In this document: positions 46,646-57,015 of the stretch, piece after piece
Layout: every line of letters begins with the position of its first letter
How positions within the stretch are numbered: the first letter of the stretch is position 1
Source of the DNA: Verrucomicrobiota bacterium
Lineage (GTDB): Bacteria > Verrucomicrobiota > Verrucomicrobiia > Limisphaerales > UBA9464
Direction of reading: 5' to 3'
Length of the DNA stretch: 64,000 bases
Assembly (NCBI GenBank): GCA_947454705.1
Contig: CANGKZ010000010.1
Coordinates: forward strand, 1-64,000
The notes under the pieces: model-generated
What the model was told of the DNA's origin: nothing
Database searches by the model: none
The model's input: only the letters and a program-made list of their open reading frames with translations
Made by a program: the position numbers and the translations under genes

Positions 46646-49045
46646 CTACTTCCCAGATGCGGACGAATTCCCCAGCGAATCGTCGCGTTGGAACACCGGA
46701 TCCTTGCCGCCCTTTTTCCAGAATCGAAGCGTCCGATCCTGGCCTCCGGCGACGATCCATTCCGAATCGCCGCTGATCCCCAGGCCGTAAACGAAATCCG
46801 AGGATCCCTCGTAGGCACTCACGCGCCCGCCGGAGTCGTCCACCACGCGGAGCTCTCCGTCGCCCGAGGCGATCACCACCCGGCCCGGAACTCCGAGGAA
46901 TCCCACCGCCGTGGCTTCATGCCCAAGACCCGTGGCCTGCTTGCGCTTTTCGCCCGTGGCGGAGTCCCAGAACTTCACCACCATGTCCGCCCCCGCGGTC
47001 GCGAGCGTCGAACCTTCCGGCGACCACGCCACGCCGAGCACATGGCCCGTGTGGCCTTCGAGCGCGCGGACCTGACGGGCCGATGCGGCATCGAGCACGC
47101 GTCCGAAACGATCCGCCCCGCCGCTCAACAGCGCCGTGCCGTCGGGTGAATACGTCAGCGAAAGAATGCTGTCGCTGTGCAGCGCCGGGACCGCAAACAC
47201 CAGCCGCCCGGTGGACGGTTCCCAGACCGACAGGTCACCTCCACGCGTCGGCTCACCACCGCCCGCGGCCAGACGCTGCCCGTCGGGACGGAACGCCAGC
47301 GCATTCACGCGGTCGGCAAACACCGGGGCGTTGGTGCGTCCATCGGTGCCCAGGCTCCGCACCGGCACCCACTCCGGATCGAGCCGCAGATGGATTGATT
47401 CGGACTTGCCCGCAACCCCGCGCAGTTCTGTACCACTTTTGAAACTCAAGGACTGGAGCGTCTGGGACAGCGCGATGCGGTCCACCGGGGCGCCGTCGGC
47501 GGCGTTCCAAATTCGGAGCACCTGGTCGGCGTGCGAAGTGACCACGCGACGGGAATCCGGGGAAATCCCTGCGGCCAAAACGGTCGGCAGGCTGCCCAGG
47601 GCGCGGGCATCGGCCTCGTCCGCGCTGCGAATCGATTGGGTCCGGTCTGCGGTGAGTCGCGCCACGCGAATCTGATCGGCACTGACCACGAGCTCGGCCC
47701 GGCCGACGGCGTCGATCGCGAGCTCCCGTTCATTGCGCGCCGACTCCAGTTTCTGAACCAGCGGCTTGAGCTCCTGCTCCGCCTTGTCCACGTCCTTGCC
47801 CGTGGCGGTGATTTTCTCGTTGGCCGCCTTCAACTCCGCTTCCGGAACCGCAGGCTTTGCTGGGCGCCGCTGAAGCCGGATCAATGCCGTCTCGGCATCG
47901 TAGCATGCCTTGCGGGCGGCATCGACCGACGGTTGTTTGGCAGTCACCGCAGCCTGCGCCGCGGCCAGTGCTTCACCCGACTTCTTCACGCGCTCGCGCT
48001 GGTTGCCTAGTTCCTTTTCGGCGATCTCCAGGTGCGTTTTCACGCGTCCCAACTCCTCGCCCAGTCGGGTGATGCGACGCCGTGCCGCCGCCCGTTCCTC
48101 GGCATCGGCGAGATCTCCGCGCAGCTCCATCACCCAGCGCTTGCCGTCCGCATCGGACAACAGCGCGTGTGCGCCCTGGATCGACAACGCCACGCGACCA
48201 TCGGGACTCACCGCGCGTCCGCCTTCCTGGATTCCAGGGGATTCCTTTTCGGATCCGGTGGACGCCTTCGCGCCCTGTTGCACGTATTCGCGATGCCACA
48301 ACTTCACCTCGCGGAATCCACCCGAGGCCAGCCATTCCCCGTCGGGACTGAGCGCGAGGGCATTCACCAAGTCGCGATGCGCCGCACCGGGACCCGCTGC
48401 AGCGCTGTTGGTTCCGGCGAGCGTGGGATCGGCGGGACGCGACAACACCGCGCCGTCGGAAATGCGATACACCTCAATCTGATTGCCCCGTCCGCACGCG
48501 GCGTAGCGTCCATTCGCGGACACTGCGACCGCCATGATTGCATCCACGCGATCCGGCATCGGCTGCCACTGGATGACCTCGGCAAGCTGTTGACCCGCCT
48601 TCGCTCCCTGATCGATCCAAAGTTGGAGCAACCCCAACTGCTCCGGCGTGAGATTCGGCGCGTTAACCTTGTTGTCCTTGGGCGGCATCCGCGGCTTTTC
48701 CAAGTGCGCGGAGACCTTGAACAACAGCGATTCCGCAGATTTTCCAGGAATCAGCGCCGTGCCGGATTCGCCACCCTTGAGAATGTCCGCCGGCGTTTCC
48801 AGCAATAGATCTGCCTTGGTGGTGGTGCGGTTGTGGCAGGGCAGACAGCTCTCGCGAAAGATGGGGACGATGTCCCGATAAAACTCCACGGGCTCGGTCC
48901 GGGTGAGCTTGGCCACCGGCAGCGCCTTGCGCGTGGTTTCGTCGGCTGCCTGCGTCGAAAGTCCGACCGTGCCGGCGACCGCAAGCACTGCACCCATCCA
49001 CGACATGCGGGGCATCGGTGCCCGAGTTGAAAACCGGTTCTTCAT
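46646..49045 (-). CDS. Secreted cytochrome-WD40 protein with coiled-coil insert
   Basis: 799 residues. A signal peptide (about 1-33) is followed by a PSCyt1-type cytochrome domain (about 50-160) with CLPCHN as heme motif and EKPRMPPKDN as the probable Met ligand region. The WD40 propeller starts near ALSPDGEWLASGG. It is interrupted by a long, strongly charged helical stretch (about 305-475) with Glu/Lys/Ala heptads. More blades follow, such as SLTYSPDGTALLSGGADRFG and VAWSPEGSTLATAGADMVVKFWD. It is probably periplasmic or at the surface, scaffolding and passing electrons. The ATG overlaps the PPC-type gene stop by 4 nt and it is the last gene of the cluster. Confidence 0.88.
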   Translation of the reverse strand: MKNRFSTRAPMPRMSWMGAVLAVAGTVGLSTQAADETTRKALPVAKLTRTEPVEFYRDIVPIFRESCLPCHNRTTTKADLLLETPADILKGGESGTALIPGKSAESLLFKVSAHLEKPRMPPKDNKVNAPNLTPEQLGLLQLWIDQGAKAGQQLAEVIQWQPMPDRVDAIMAVAVSANGRYAACGRGNQIEVYRISDGAVLSRPADPTLAGTNSAAAGPGAAHRDLVNALALSPDGEWLASGGFREVKLWHREYVQQGAKASTGSEKESPGIQEGGRAVSPDGRVALSIQGAHALLSDADGKRWVMELRGDLADAEERAAARRRITRLGEELGRVKTHLEIAEKELGNQRERVKKSGEALAAAQAAVTAKQPSVDAARKACYDAETALIRLQRRPAKPAVPEAELKAANEKITATGKDVDKAEQELKPLVQKLESARNERELAIDAVGRAELVVSADQIRVARLTADRTQSIRSADEADARALGSLPTVLAAGISPDSRRVVTSHADQVLRIWNAADGAPVDRIALSQTLQSLSFKSGTELRGVAGKSESIHLRLDPEWVPVRSLGTDGRTNAPVFADRVNALAFRPDGQRLAAGGGEPTRGGDLSVWEPSTGRLVFAVPALHSDSILSLTYSPDGTALLSGGADRFGRVLDAASARQVRALEGHTGHVLGVAWSPEGSTLATAGADMVVKFWDSATGEKRKQATGLGHEATAVGFLGVPGRVVIASGDGELRVVDDSGGRVSAYEGSSDFVYGLGISGDSEWIVAGGQDRTLRFWKKGGKDPVFQRDDSLGNSSASGK

Positions 49046-51393
49046 TTGGCGGGCGCCGCGGCTGCGGGCGGATCGATTTGAATCGTGAGCGGCTTGGAAA
49101 ACAGCTGCACGGCGGCATCCCGCGGCGCGGCACGCTCTTCTGCGGACTTCTTGGCGGCCTCGGCGTTCTTCTTACGCTGCTCCGCGGCCGCCTTGTCCGC
49201 GGGCTTCGCCGCCGCGACCGCAGCATTCGCCGCCTTGAGCTCTTCATCCGCCGCTGCAATGGCGCCAGGCTGGTTGCGATACTTGCCCACCACCACGCCC
49301 TGAACCCAGAGCGGATGCGCGCCCGCCGGAGCCTTCAATTCCGCGATCTTCAACTCGACGGTGGCGTTGGTGGCCTTCTCGGCGATGGAGATCTCCTTCA
49401 CCTTGTCCCACTCGGGCCGGCCGGTGGGCTTGATGGTGAAGGCGCCCTGAAAATCCCCGCGACGAATCACGCGTACCGGAATTGATACGGTTCCCGTGGG
49501 GGTGGTCTTGAGCGGTCCGGCGGCGTCGAGCACCAGTTCCACAGGAGCCTCCTCGGCATCGCACACGGCCACTGCGAATCCGCGGGTGGCGCGGGTGACG
49601 GGCGGGTCGATGTTGGTATCTGCGAGATCCCAAACCACGGAGGCCGGAGCCGCCACTTGTGGGGCGGATCCCGCCACTGCGGCGGCGGAGCCCAGGATGT
49701 TCACCCACGCGGCCCCGGAGGCATTGGTGGAGGCGTGCAGCAGGAGAAGACCGGAATTCTGTCCCGCGGCGATGCGTGACGGGAGCGCCACAACCCCGAC
49801 CGGGAGTCCGGTCGCGTTCAAGGCGATCTCGCCCGAAAATCCATCGCGCCGATACGCGAGCACCTTCACCGCCACCACTTCGCCACGTCGCAACACGGTG
49901 GAGGCAGCCGCCACGCTGCGGTCATCGGCCTTCACCTTCGGCGGCGGCAGCGTGAGGGCAACGAGCTGGAAGGAGGGCGTCTCGCGTCGGACCACCAGCC
50001 GGTACGGAAGCCGGGGCGAACTGGCAGCGCCATGGAACAAATCCCGAACCAGTATCCGATACTCGCCATCGCCGGGAATCTCAAATCGTCCCGCGGGATC
50101 GCGCGAGGCGGTGTTGAACTCCGCGCCGCCGAACTGGGCATCCGAATCGGAATAGTCCTGAACATCTTCGAACGATTCAGTTCCGTCCTTAGCGACCTTC
50201 ACCCGCTGAATCACGGCAAGGGGATCCACCGGGAACCCGTTGCGTTCGCCGGAGAGATCGAGCCAAAGCACGTCGCCTTTTCTCGCCGCAAAGCGAACGC
50301 CGGTGGTTTCGCCACGGCGGGGAAAGAGTCCGTGAACTTCACAGGGAACGCCGGAACGAACCACGATCGGCTTCCATCCGTTGGTGCGGGAGACCGCGAG
50401 CACGGGATCGAGCGCGGGGCGGGAAAGGAGGATCGGATTGGCCACGCCGTTTGTCGTGCTCATCCGCCATTCCACCAGTTCTCCGGAGAGCGAAAGTGCG
50501 GAGGGGCGGACTTCCGGGAGGACGGCGGGCACCGCGTTGGTGGACGACGGAAGCTCGACCGAAAGTTCGAGCTGCTGAAGCGGTTGATCGTCGCGTCCGG
50601 TCAATGGGCTGGGCACGCCGCCGGGAAGATTGCGACCGAACACGGTCACCGTTCCTGCCGCGCCGGCACGGACGGCGGCGGGAAGAACGAAGTCCACCTG
50701 CGGCGCTCCAGACAGCTCCAAGCGGCAGGCGAACTCGTCGCCTCCTCGGAACGTCACGTCGTGGATCTTGATGAAAAAAGCGCCGCCCGGAGGTGCCTTG
50801 AAGGTGACGAATCCACGGGCCGAGCGTGCGAGCTCGTGCTGTTTTCCGTCGAGGATGCTGAGAATGGGCTCGAGCCGGGAATCGAGTCCGGTGGCCAGCA
50901 CCCGTGCGACCAGCGCGGTTCCCTCCGGAGCAGAAGATTTGAACCACGACGCCGTGTTCGCCGCCACGCGGTCACTCACGCCGGTGCCGACCGGAAGTTC
51001 CATCGCGGTGGTGGAATTAGGATGCGAGGCCGGGGCAATCAACTCAGGACCGGTTCCAATCCAAATGCTGCGGGGATTGGAAACTCCGAAGCGTCCCACG
51101 AAACGAAGATCGTACACGCCCGCGGGCAGATCTGCGGGTGCGGAGAGTCGGAACTCCGATCCAGAGCCGGGCTTGAGTTCGGCCCGGATTCGGGAGTCGG
51201 ACGCGAGAACCCCGGTGGGTGTATCCAAATTGGAACCCACGAAGCTCACTTCCTGGGTCGAGCCGGCGCGGAGACCGAGCGGATACAACCGGGTCAGCCG
51301 CGGTTGCGGCAGCGGAGTCTGGGCGAGCGCGGCGAGGGATCCTGCCAGGACGCTCCACGCAACGAGACGGGGGAAAGGCTGAAGCCAGCGCAT
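49042..51393 (-). CDS. Secreted PPC/Ig-like domain protein
   Basis: 783 residues. The signal peptide ends at about residue 24 (LAALAQ). The N terminus has RLYPLGLRAGSTQEVSFVGS, an IPT/Ig-like start common in PVC proteins, followed by PPC-type beta domains with ADLPAGVYDLRFVG and PPGGAFFIKIHD. The C-terminal ~70 residues form a charged Ala/Lys/Glu helix (ELKAANAAVAAAKPADKAAA). No catalytic motif is seen, so a binding or structural role is likely. It lies 78 bp after the DUF1553 gene and overlaps the cytochrome-WD40 gene by 4 nt, indicating one transcript. Confidence 0.85.
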   Translation of the reverse strand: MRWLQPFPRLVAWSVLAGSLAALAQTPLPQPRLTRLYPLGLRAGSTQEVSFVGSNLDTPTGVLASDSRIRAELKPGSGSEFRLSAPADLPAGVYDLRFVGRFGVSNPRSIWIGTGPELIAPASHPNSTTAMELPVGTGVSDRVAANTASWFKSSAPEGTALVARVLATGLDSRLEPILSILDGKQHELARSARGFVTFKAPPGGAFFIKIHDVTFRGGDEFACRLELSGAPQVDFVLPAAVRAGAAGTVTVFGRNLPGGVPSPLTGRDDQPLQQLELSVELPSSTNAVPAVLPEVRPSALSLSGELVEWRMSTTNGVANPILLSRPALDPVLAVSRTNGWKPIVVRSGVPCEVHGLFPRRGETTGVRFAARKGDVLWLDLSGERNGFPVDPLAVIQRVKVAKDGTESFEDVQDYSDSDAQFGGAEFNTASRDPAGRFEIPGDGEYRILVRDLFHGAASSPRLPYRLVVRRETPSFQLVALTLPPPKVKADDRSVAAASTVLRRGEVVAVKVLAYRRDGFSGEIALNATGLPVGVVALPSRIAAGQNSGLLLLHASTNASGAAWVNILGSAAAVAGSAPQVAAPASVVWDLADTNIDPPVTRATRGFAVAVCDAEEAPVELVLDAAGPLKTTPTGTVSIPVRVIRRGDFQGAFTIKPTGRPEWDKVKEISIAEKATNATVELKIAELKAPAGAHPLWVQGVVVGKYRNQPGAIAAADEELKAANAAVAAAKPADKAAAEQRKKNAEAAKKSAEERAAPRDAAVQLFSKPLTIQIDPPAAAAPAK

Positions 51394-51471
51394 GATTCAA
51401 TTCACCGGCAACAGCCGAGCGGTTGGGGACCTGGACGAACTTCGAAACTCGCAACGGCGCACAGCCGGCGC

Positions 51472-54009
51472 TCAGTGGTTGAAGAGGAACTCCTTCGTGT
51501 TGAGAAGGGCCCAGAGGGTGTCCTCGTAGGCTTCACGACGAGCCTTTGCCCGGGCGGCATCGTCCTTGGCGAGCGAGAGCTTCTTGCCCACGTAGTCGGC
51601 GGCGAGCTTCAACTCGGCGGGCTCCGGATCGCGCGAGTAGGCCACGCGATACAGATCGCGGAGTTTCACGTCATCCGGCTTCGCGCCGTCCTTCGCCAGC
51701 TTGCCGGCCCGGCTGGTGTCCGCCGCGAGGCGGTCCTGGATGTCCTTGGCATTGAGCAAATGCAGACTCTGACTGAGCGAGGCATCCATGCTGCGTTCGC
51801 ATTCGCACGCGCTGCTGCTCTCGGGACGTCCGAACACGGTGAGGAAGTAATTCCCCGCGTTGAACGAATTGTCCGGAAGGGCCACGGCACGCGTGCCCAC
51901 CGGGAGCCCATCGAACTTGCTCTCGGATTCCAGCAGCGTGTTGACCGCGTCGTACAACACCTCGGCCGAAAGCCGACGCGGATAATACCGGGCGAAGTGA
52001 TGACGATCCCGTGCGTTGTACTCGTTTGGAATCGCGCTGAGCTGATACGTGCTCGAGCGGGCCAGGGTTCGCACCAGGTCCTTGAGGTCGAATCCGCTCT
52101 TCACAAATCGATCCGCCAGCGCATCGAGCAATTCGGGATTGGTGGCCGGATTGGTGTCGCGCATGTCGTCTTCGGGATCCACGAGTCCGCGATTGAAGAA
52201 GTGCTTCCAATAGCGGTTCACGAGGGCGCGGGAAAAGAAGCGATTCTCGGGACGCGTGAGCCAGTCGGCCAGCGCCTGACGCGGGTCTTCATCGGCCCCG
52301 AGCGAAAGCGGACGCTCACCGAGGCCCGCCGGGGGAACGGGCTTGCCGGTCTTTTTGTTCGTGGCCTGCGCCTTCCCGCGCTTGTGGACGATGGAGTCCT
52401 CGCCCGGACGGTTGCCGGACTTGTAGCTCACCTGGGAGAAGAACGCGCCGAAGCTCCAATAGTCGGCCTGGCTCCACTTCTCATACGGATGATGATGGCA
52501 CTGGGCGCACTGGAGACGCAGCCCGAGGAACAACTGCGCCGTGTCCTCCAGCTGATTCTGCAGCGTGCGGACCTGACGATACCACGCCACCGGGGGATTC
52601 TCGCTGATGTCTCCCGAAGCGGCGACCACCTCGCGGACGAATTGATCGTAGGGCTTGTTGTTGCGGAGGCTGTCGCGAATCCAGCCGTGGAACGCGTAGG
52701 TGCCACGCGCCTGCTTGGCTTCGTTGCGCTTGTTGCGAAGCAGCGCACTCCACTTGTTGGCGAAGTATTCCGCGTAGTCATCCGAGGCCAGCAACCGCTC
52801 GATCACGGCATCGCGCTTGCCCGGGAGCACATCGGCCCGGAAGGCGTCGAGCTCGGCCGGAGTCGGGATGCGGCCCGCGATATCAATCGTGACCCGGCGG
52901 AGGAAGGTGGTGTCGTCGCAAACTTCGCTCGGCGGCATGCCCACTTTCTTGAGCTGCTTGAAGACGAGTTCATCAACCAGCGTTTTCACCGGCGGCAGCT
53001 TGGCCACCGGGGCACCCAGCGGAACGGTGCCTCGGAAGGTGGCCACCTTGCCCTGATAGCGAACCATCACGGCCACTTCGCCGGGCTGGTTGAAGACCTT
53101 GACCCGGCCGATGGTGTCGGTCGCGGCCATGTCCTTGTCGTTCGGTTCGTACAGCGCGCCGCGGGTGACGTCTTCGGTCGATCCATCGGTGTAGTGCGCC
53201 GTCACCACGAGCTGCTGCTCGCTGTTGAGTCCGAGCGTGCGCTCGATGGGGAACACGGAAATGCGCTCCACCGACGGGGCCTTGGGATCGCCCACCGGCA
53301 TGCCCTGACGGATCCAGCGCACCAGCATCCGGTAATCGTCGGAATCCGGATCAATGCGCTTGCCGCCGCCGTGCGGAAGTTGGGCGGTGCCCTTGGTCAG
53401 CAGCAGGCTTCGTTCGGGAGCGGCCGGGAAGAGTCGGCGTCCACGCGCCTCCTTCACCAAGTGCTCGTAGTCCTCGCCCGGTTCGAATCCGAGCAACGAA
53501 AGACGAAATCCATTCTGGCCGGCCGCCTTGCCGTGGCAGCCGCCGCCGTTGCATCCGGTCTTGGTGAAAATGGGAACGATCTGATTCGCAAAATGGATCG
53601 GAGCCGAAACCGCAGCGTTCTCGACGCGGAGGGGAATCGAAGTTGAGGTCCCATCGGGCGAGACCGCCGACAGGGTGCCGGTGCCGTCGGCCAGCGGGGT
53701 CACGCGACCCGACTTGTCCACCGCGGCGAGCGAGGCCGGGGCGACGATCCACTTCACCTCGCGGGTGAGGTCGCGCTCCACGCCATCGTCCTGCGCGCGG
53801 GTGGCCAGAATTTGCTGCGCGGCATCGTGTCCCTTGAGAACCAACTGCGATTCACCGGGACGAAACTCGATTTGAACCGCCGCGGCGCGGGCGCTGAAAC
53901 CCAGCACCGTCGCCAACGCGGTCCAACCCAGGACTGACTTGAAAACGTTCATGCCACGAAATGCGTTCGTTGTGGAACCCGTCCGGCTCGAAAAGGGGTT
54001 CGTGATCAT
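51472..54009 (-). CDS. DUF1549/DUF1553 protein with Ig-like head and CX4CH motif
   Basis: 845 residues from the ATG at 54009, chosen because it overlaps the DUF1501 stop and has an AAGGA-like site (GATGAAGGAACTGG) upstream. A start at 53952 would give a cleaner signal peptide (MNVFKSVLGWTALATVLG). A Big2/Ig-like region precedes the motif GCNGGGCHGKAAGQNGF, a heme-type site with four residues between the cysteines. DUF1549 (about 360-560) has FLRRVTIDIAGRIPTPAEL and the normal CxxCH in CAQCHHHPYEKW. DUF1553 (about 590-840) has LADWLTRPENRFFSRALVNRYW. It forms the usual pair with the DUF1501 gene upstream. Confidence 0.9.
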   Translation of the reverse strand: MITNPFSSRTGSTTNAFRGMNVFKSVLGWTALATVLGFSARAAAVQIEFRPGESQLVLKGHDAAQQILATRAQDDGVERDLTREVKWIVAPASLAAVDKSGRVTPLADGTGTLSAVSPDGTSTSIPLRVENAAVSAPIHFANQIVPIFTKTGCNGGGCHGKAAGQNGFRLSLLGFEPGEDYEHLVKEARGRRLFPAAPERSLLLTKGTAQLPHGGGKRIDPDSDDYRMLVRWIRQGMPVGDPKAPSVERISVFPIERTLGLNSEQQLVVTAHYTDGSTEDVTRGALYEPNDKDMAATDTIGRVKVFNQPGEVAVMVRYQGKVATFRGTVPLGAPVAKLPPVKTLVDELVFKQLKKVGMPPSEVCDDTTFLRRVTIDIAGRIPTPAELDAFRADVLPGKRDAVIERLLASDDYAEYFANKWSALLRNKRNEAKQARGTYAFHGWIRDSLRNNKPYDQFVREVVAASGDISENPPVAWYRQVRTLQNQLEDTAQLFLGLRLQCAQCHHHPYEKWSQADYWSFGAFFSQVSYKSGNRPGEDSIVHKRGKAQATNKKTGKPVPPAGLGERPLSLGADEDPRQALADWLTRPENRFFSRALVNRYWKHFFNRGLVDPEDDMRDTNPATNPELLDALADRFVKSGFDLKDLVRTLARSSTYQLSAIPNEYNARDRHHFARYYPRRLSAEVLYDAVNTLLESESKFDGLPVGTRAVALPDNSFNAGNYFLTVFGRPESSSACECERSMDASLSQSLHLLNAKDIQDRLAADTSRAGKLAKDGAKPDDVKLRDLYRVAYSRDPEPAELKLAADYVGKKLSLAKDDAARAKARREAYEDTLWALLNTKEFLFNH

Positions 54010-55343
54010 CCGACCAGTTCCTTCATCGGCTGGCATCCATCGGGCACCAGATACTGCGGACGCCCGGTAAGGTCGGGCAGCGTGACCTTGTTCACGTCGA
54101 TGCCCAGATTTTGATACAGCGTGGCGAACACTTCGCCGAACTGCACAGGACGTTCATTCGGTTCGCCGCCGAGACGGTCGGTGGCACCGATCACCTGCCC
54201 CACCTTCATTCCGCCGCCCGCCAACACGGCGCAATTCGCGCGCGGCCAGTGGTCGCGTCCGCCGTCCTTGTTGACGGTCGGGGAACGACCGAACTCGCCC
54301 CACATCACCACGCTGACATCCTTGTCCAGCCCGCGCTGCTTCAAGTCCTCGAGCAGCGCGCTCACGCCCTGATCGAGCAGCGGCAGGTCGTTGCGGGCGT
54401 TGCCGAAATTGTTGCCGTGGTAGTCCCAGAATCCGTAGGCGACGGTCACGAAGCGGGCTCCGGCCTCGACCAATCGACGGGCCACGAGGAACTGCTCGTT
54501 GAGCATCGGGGCGGCATCGCCGTGAACCTTTGCATCGCCCTTGCCGTAGCGCTCGAGCAGACGCGGATCCTCGGATTTCAAATCGAGCGCGGCGAGCAAC
54601 CGGCTGGAGGTCAGCATGCCGAACGCCTGCTGGTTGAAGCCATCGAGCCCGGCCATCAATCCGCTGGAATCCACATCGCGACGGAACCGATCGAACGCGG
54701 CGAGCAGGCTCCGGCGGTCCGAGAGGCGGTCGGCCGAGATGCCGTTGAGCACCATGTCGGACTTGGCATCGGCCGCGGGACGGAAGGCATCGTGCGACAC
54801 CCCGGCGTATCCGGCGTTGGCCGCATTGTAGGGCCTGTGCTGCATCCGGGGTTCCAGGCCGATGAAGGCCGGCACCGCGGGATCCGCAGGCCCGAGCACG
54901 CGCGAAACACACGCACCAAACGTGGGCCATCCGCCCGGGGGCTGATTCCCCTTCCGGCGGCCGGTCTGGCACATGAAATCGGAGTGATCATCCACTGCAT
55001 CAGAAATGGAACGGATGATGGTGTACTGATCGGCCAGCTTCGCCATCCGGGGCAGGTGCTCGCAAATGCGCGTGCCGGGGACGCTGGTGGGGATCGACTT
55101 GAATTCGCCGCGGATCTCCGCCGGGGCCTCGTGCTTGAGATCGAAGGTGTCCTGGTGCGGCGGTCCACCGGGAAGGTAGATCATGATCACGGCCTTGTGA
55201 CCGGATCGCAGACCCGAGTCCGCCTCGGCCTTGAGCAACTGGGGGAGCGTCAGCCCTCCCATTCCCAGCGCGCCGATGCGGAGGAAATTGCGTCGCGACA
55301 CTCCGTCGCAAAACGTGCTGGCCTGTCCGGGAAGGGTGAGCAT
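54006..55343 (-). CDS. DUF1501 protein, tandem paralogue a
   Basis: 445 residues. A Tat-type signal is near residues 16-30 ([17 protein letters not shown]). Family motifs: [59 protein letters not shown] and the C terminus ...[13 protein letters not shown]. This copy differs most from its two neighbours (for example YGFWDYHGNNFGNARND where copies b and c have [16 protein letters not shown]). Its stop overlaps the DUF1553 ATG (ATGA), so this copy is the direct partner of that gene. Confidence 0.9.
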   Translation of the reverse strand: MLTLPGQASTFCDGVSRRNFLRIGALGMGGLTLPQLLKAEADSGLRSGHKAVIMIYLPGGPPHQDTFDLKHEAPAEIRGEFKSIPTSVPGTRICEHLPRMAKLADQYTIIRSISDAVDDHSDFMCQTGRRKGNQPPGGWPTFGACVSRVLGPADPAVPAFIGLEPRMQHRPYNAANAGYAGVSHDAFRPAADAKSDMVLNGISADRLSDRRSLLAAFDRFRRDVDSSGLMAGLDGFNQQAFGMLTSSRLLAALDLKSEDPRLLERYGKGDAKVHGDAAPMLNEQFLVARRLVEAGARFVTVAYGFWDYHGNNFGNARNDLPLLDQGVSALLEDLKQRGLDKDVSVVMWGEFGRSPTVNKDGGRDHWPRANCAVLAGGGMKVGQVIGATDRLGGEPNERPVQFGEVFATLYQNLGIDVNKVTLPDLTGRPQYLVPDGCQPMKELVG

Positions 55344-55417
55344 GGGAAAAAATCAGTAAAAAGTGGGACTCGGGGCGCTCAACGACGCGCCACACCCGGC
55401 CGGGGCGTCGGCAGAAA

Positions 55418-55441
55418 CGGAATCGGAATCGGAATCGGAAA
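55418..55441. repeat. GGAATC microsatellite
   Basis: Four units of CGGAATC-type hexamer (CGGAATCGGAATCGGAATCGG) in the 209-bp gap between DUF1501 copies a and b. Probably a minor slipped-strand repeat. Confidence 0.4.
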
Positions 55442-55552
55442 TTGGGTGCGGCTTTCGGTCACGTCGTTCAGACAGAAATGGATGGGAAACAGTCGGTTGG
55501 AATTCAGCAGGAATTCCCCGGTTTCCAGCGGTGAGGCGGGCGGCGAAGGCGT

Positions 55553-56911
55553 TCATCCGACGAGCTCCTTCATGGGTTGCAGCCCGGCATCCACCAGGAA
55601 CTGCGGACGTCCGTTGAAATCGGGCAGCGTGACCTTGTTCACATCGATCCCGAGGCCGTGATAGAGCGTCGCAAACACTTCGCCGAACTGCACCGGACGC
55701 TCCGTGGCCTCGCCGCCGAGTCGATCGGTGGCCCCGATGACCTGGCCGTGCTTCATCCCGCCGCCGGCCAGCAGCGCGCAGCTGACCCGGGGCCAGTGGT
55801 CGCGACCGCCTTCCTTGTTGATCGTCGGCGTGCGGCCAAATTCACCCCACACCACCACGCTCACGTCCTTGTCGAGGCCGCGTTCGTGCAGGTCGGTGAT
55901 CAGCGCGCTCAACCCCTGGTCAAGCAGCGGCAGGTCCTGTCGCAACGCACCGAAATTGTCGCCGTGATGATCCCAGCGGCTGAACGCGAGGGTCACGCAG
56001 CGGGAACCGGCTTCCACCAATCGACGCGCGATCAGGAACTGCTCCATCAGCTTTGGGCCGCCGTCATCGCGATTGCGCGGATCGCCCTTGCCGTAGCGGG
56101 CCACCACGCGCGGATCCTCGTTCTTCAGGTCCAGCGCCGAGGCCAGTTTGCTCGAGGTCAGGATGCCAAACGCCTGCTGATGGAACGCGTCCATTCCCTC
56201 CATCATGCCGCTGCCGTCCACCTCGCGGCGGAACCGGTCCATCGAGGACAACAACGCCCGCCGGTCGGAAAGCCGGTCGAGGGTGAGCCCGTGCAGCACC
56301 ATGTCCTCGGCTCCCCCGCCCTTGTTGGGTTGGAACGGCGCGTGGCCCACGCCGAGAAAACCGGGACGCCCGTTGTCGGACCACGGCTCGTGTCCCATTT
56401 TTGGGGCAAGGCCGACGTACGGGGGAATCGAGGGATCCACCGCGCCATCGAGCTTCGACAACACCGAGCCCAGCGCGGGCCAGCCGCCGGGCGGCATGTT
56501 CTTGGTGTCCCGGCCGGTCATGCACTGCGCGGCGTAGTGGTCGCCGTTGCAGCCCACCATCGAGCGGATGATCGTGTACCGGTGCGCGAGCTGCGCGAGT
56601 TTGGGAAGGTGTTCCGAGATCCGGATGCCGGGGACCGAAGTGGGGATGGGCTTGAACTCCCCGCGCACTTCCGCCGGGGCATCCATCTTCAGGTCGAACA
56701 TGTCCTGATGCGACGGGCCGCCCGGCAGGAAGATCATGATGACCGCCTTGTGCGATCCAGTAGATCCGCCCGGCGCCGCGACGCCCGCGCGCAGGAGGTC
56801 CGGCAGGGCGAGCCCCCCCATTCCCAGCGCGCCGATGCGCAGGAAATTGCGACGCGACACCCCATCGCAGAACCCGCAATCCGCCGGCTTGGGTGAGAGA
56901 ATTTTCAGCAT
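55553..56911 (-). CDS. DUF1501 protein, tandem paralogue b
   Basis: 452 residues. The Tat-type signal [19 protein letters not shown] is at about 18-36. [58 protein letters not shown] and [20 protein letters not shown] are the conserved blocks. The C terminus ends [11 protein letters not shown]. It is very close to paralogue c at residue level in the second half, indicating a fairly recent duplication. It lacks an adjacent DUF1553 partner. The gap upstream to copy c is 104 bp and downstream to copy a is 209 bp. Confidence 0.9.
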   Translation of the reverse strand: MLKILSPKPADCGFCDGVSRRNFLRIGALGMGGLALPDLLRAGVAAPGGSTGSHKAVIMIFLPGGPSHQDMFDLKMDAPAEVRGEFKPIPTSVPGIRISEHLPKLAQLAHRYTIIRSMVGCNGDHYAAQCMTGRDTKNMPPGGWPALGSVLSKLDGAVDPSIPPYVGLAPKMGHEPWSDNGRPGFLGVGHAPFQPNKGGGAEDMVLHGLTLDRLSDRRALLSSMDRFRREVDGSGMMEGMDAFHQQAFGILTSSKLASALDLKNEDPRVVARYGKGDPRNRDDGGPKLMEQFLIARRLVEAGSRCVTLAFSRWDHHGDNFGALRQDLPLLDQGLSALITDLHERGLDKDVSVVVWGEFGRTPTINKEGGRDHWPRVSCALLAGGGMKHGQVIGATDRLGGEATERPVQFGEVFATLYHGLGIDVNKVTLPDFNGRPQFLVDAGLQPMKELVG

Positions 56912-57015
56912 GACGGCAAAAACTTGGCGGGGGTGAATTTCGAAGGCGCTAAGTCGCGGAGGAAATGCGGTTGAGGATCAGGAGGGAGTGCCGCTGAGGG
57001 TGTGATTGCGACGCT

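Noticed and set aside
50032-53646. A 1204-residue plus-strand open frame
   Set aside because: Lies opposite the PPC-type and DUF1553 genes; very rich in His, Arg and Val from the complementary codons. Not a gene.
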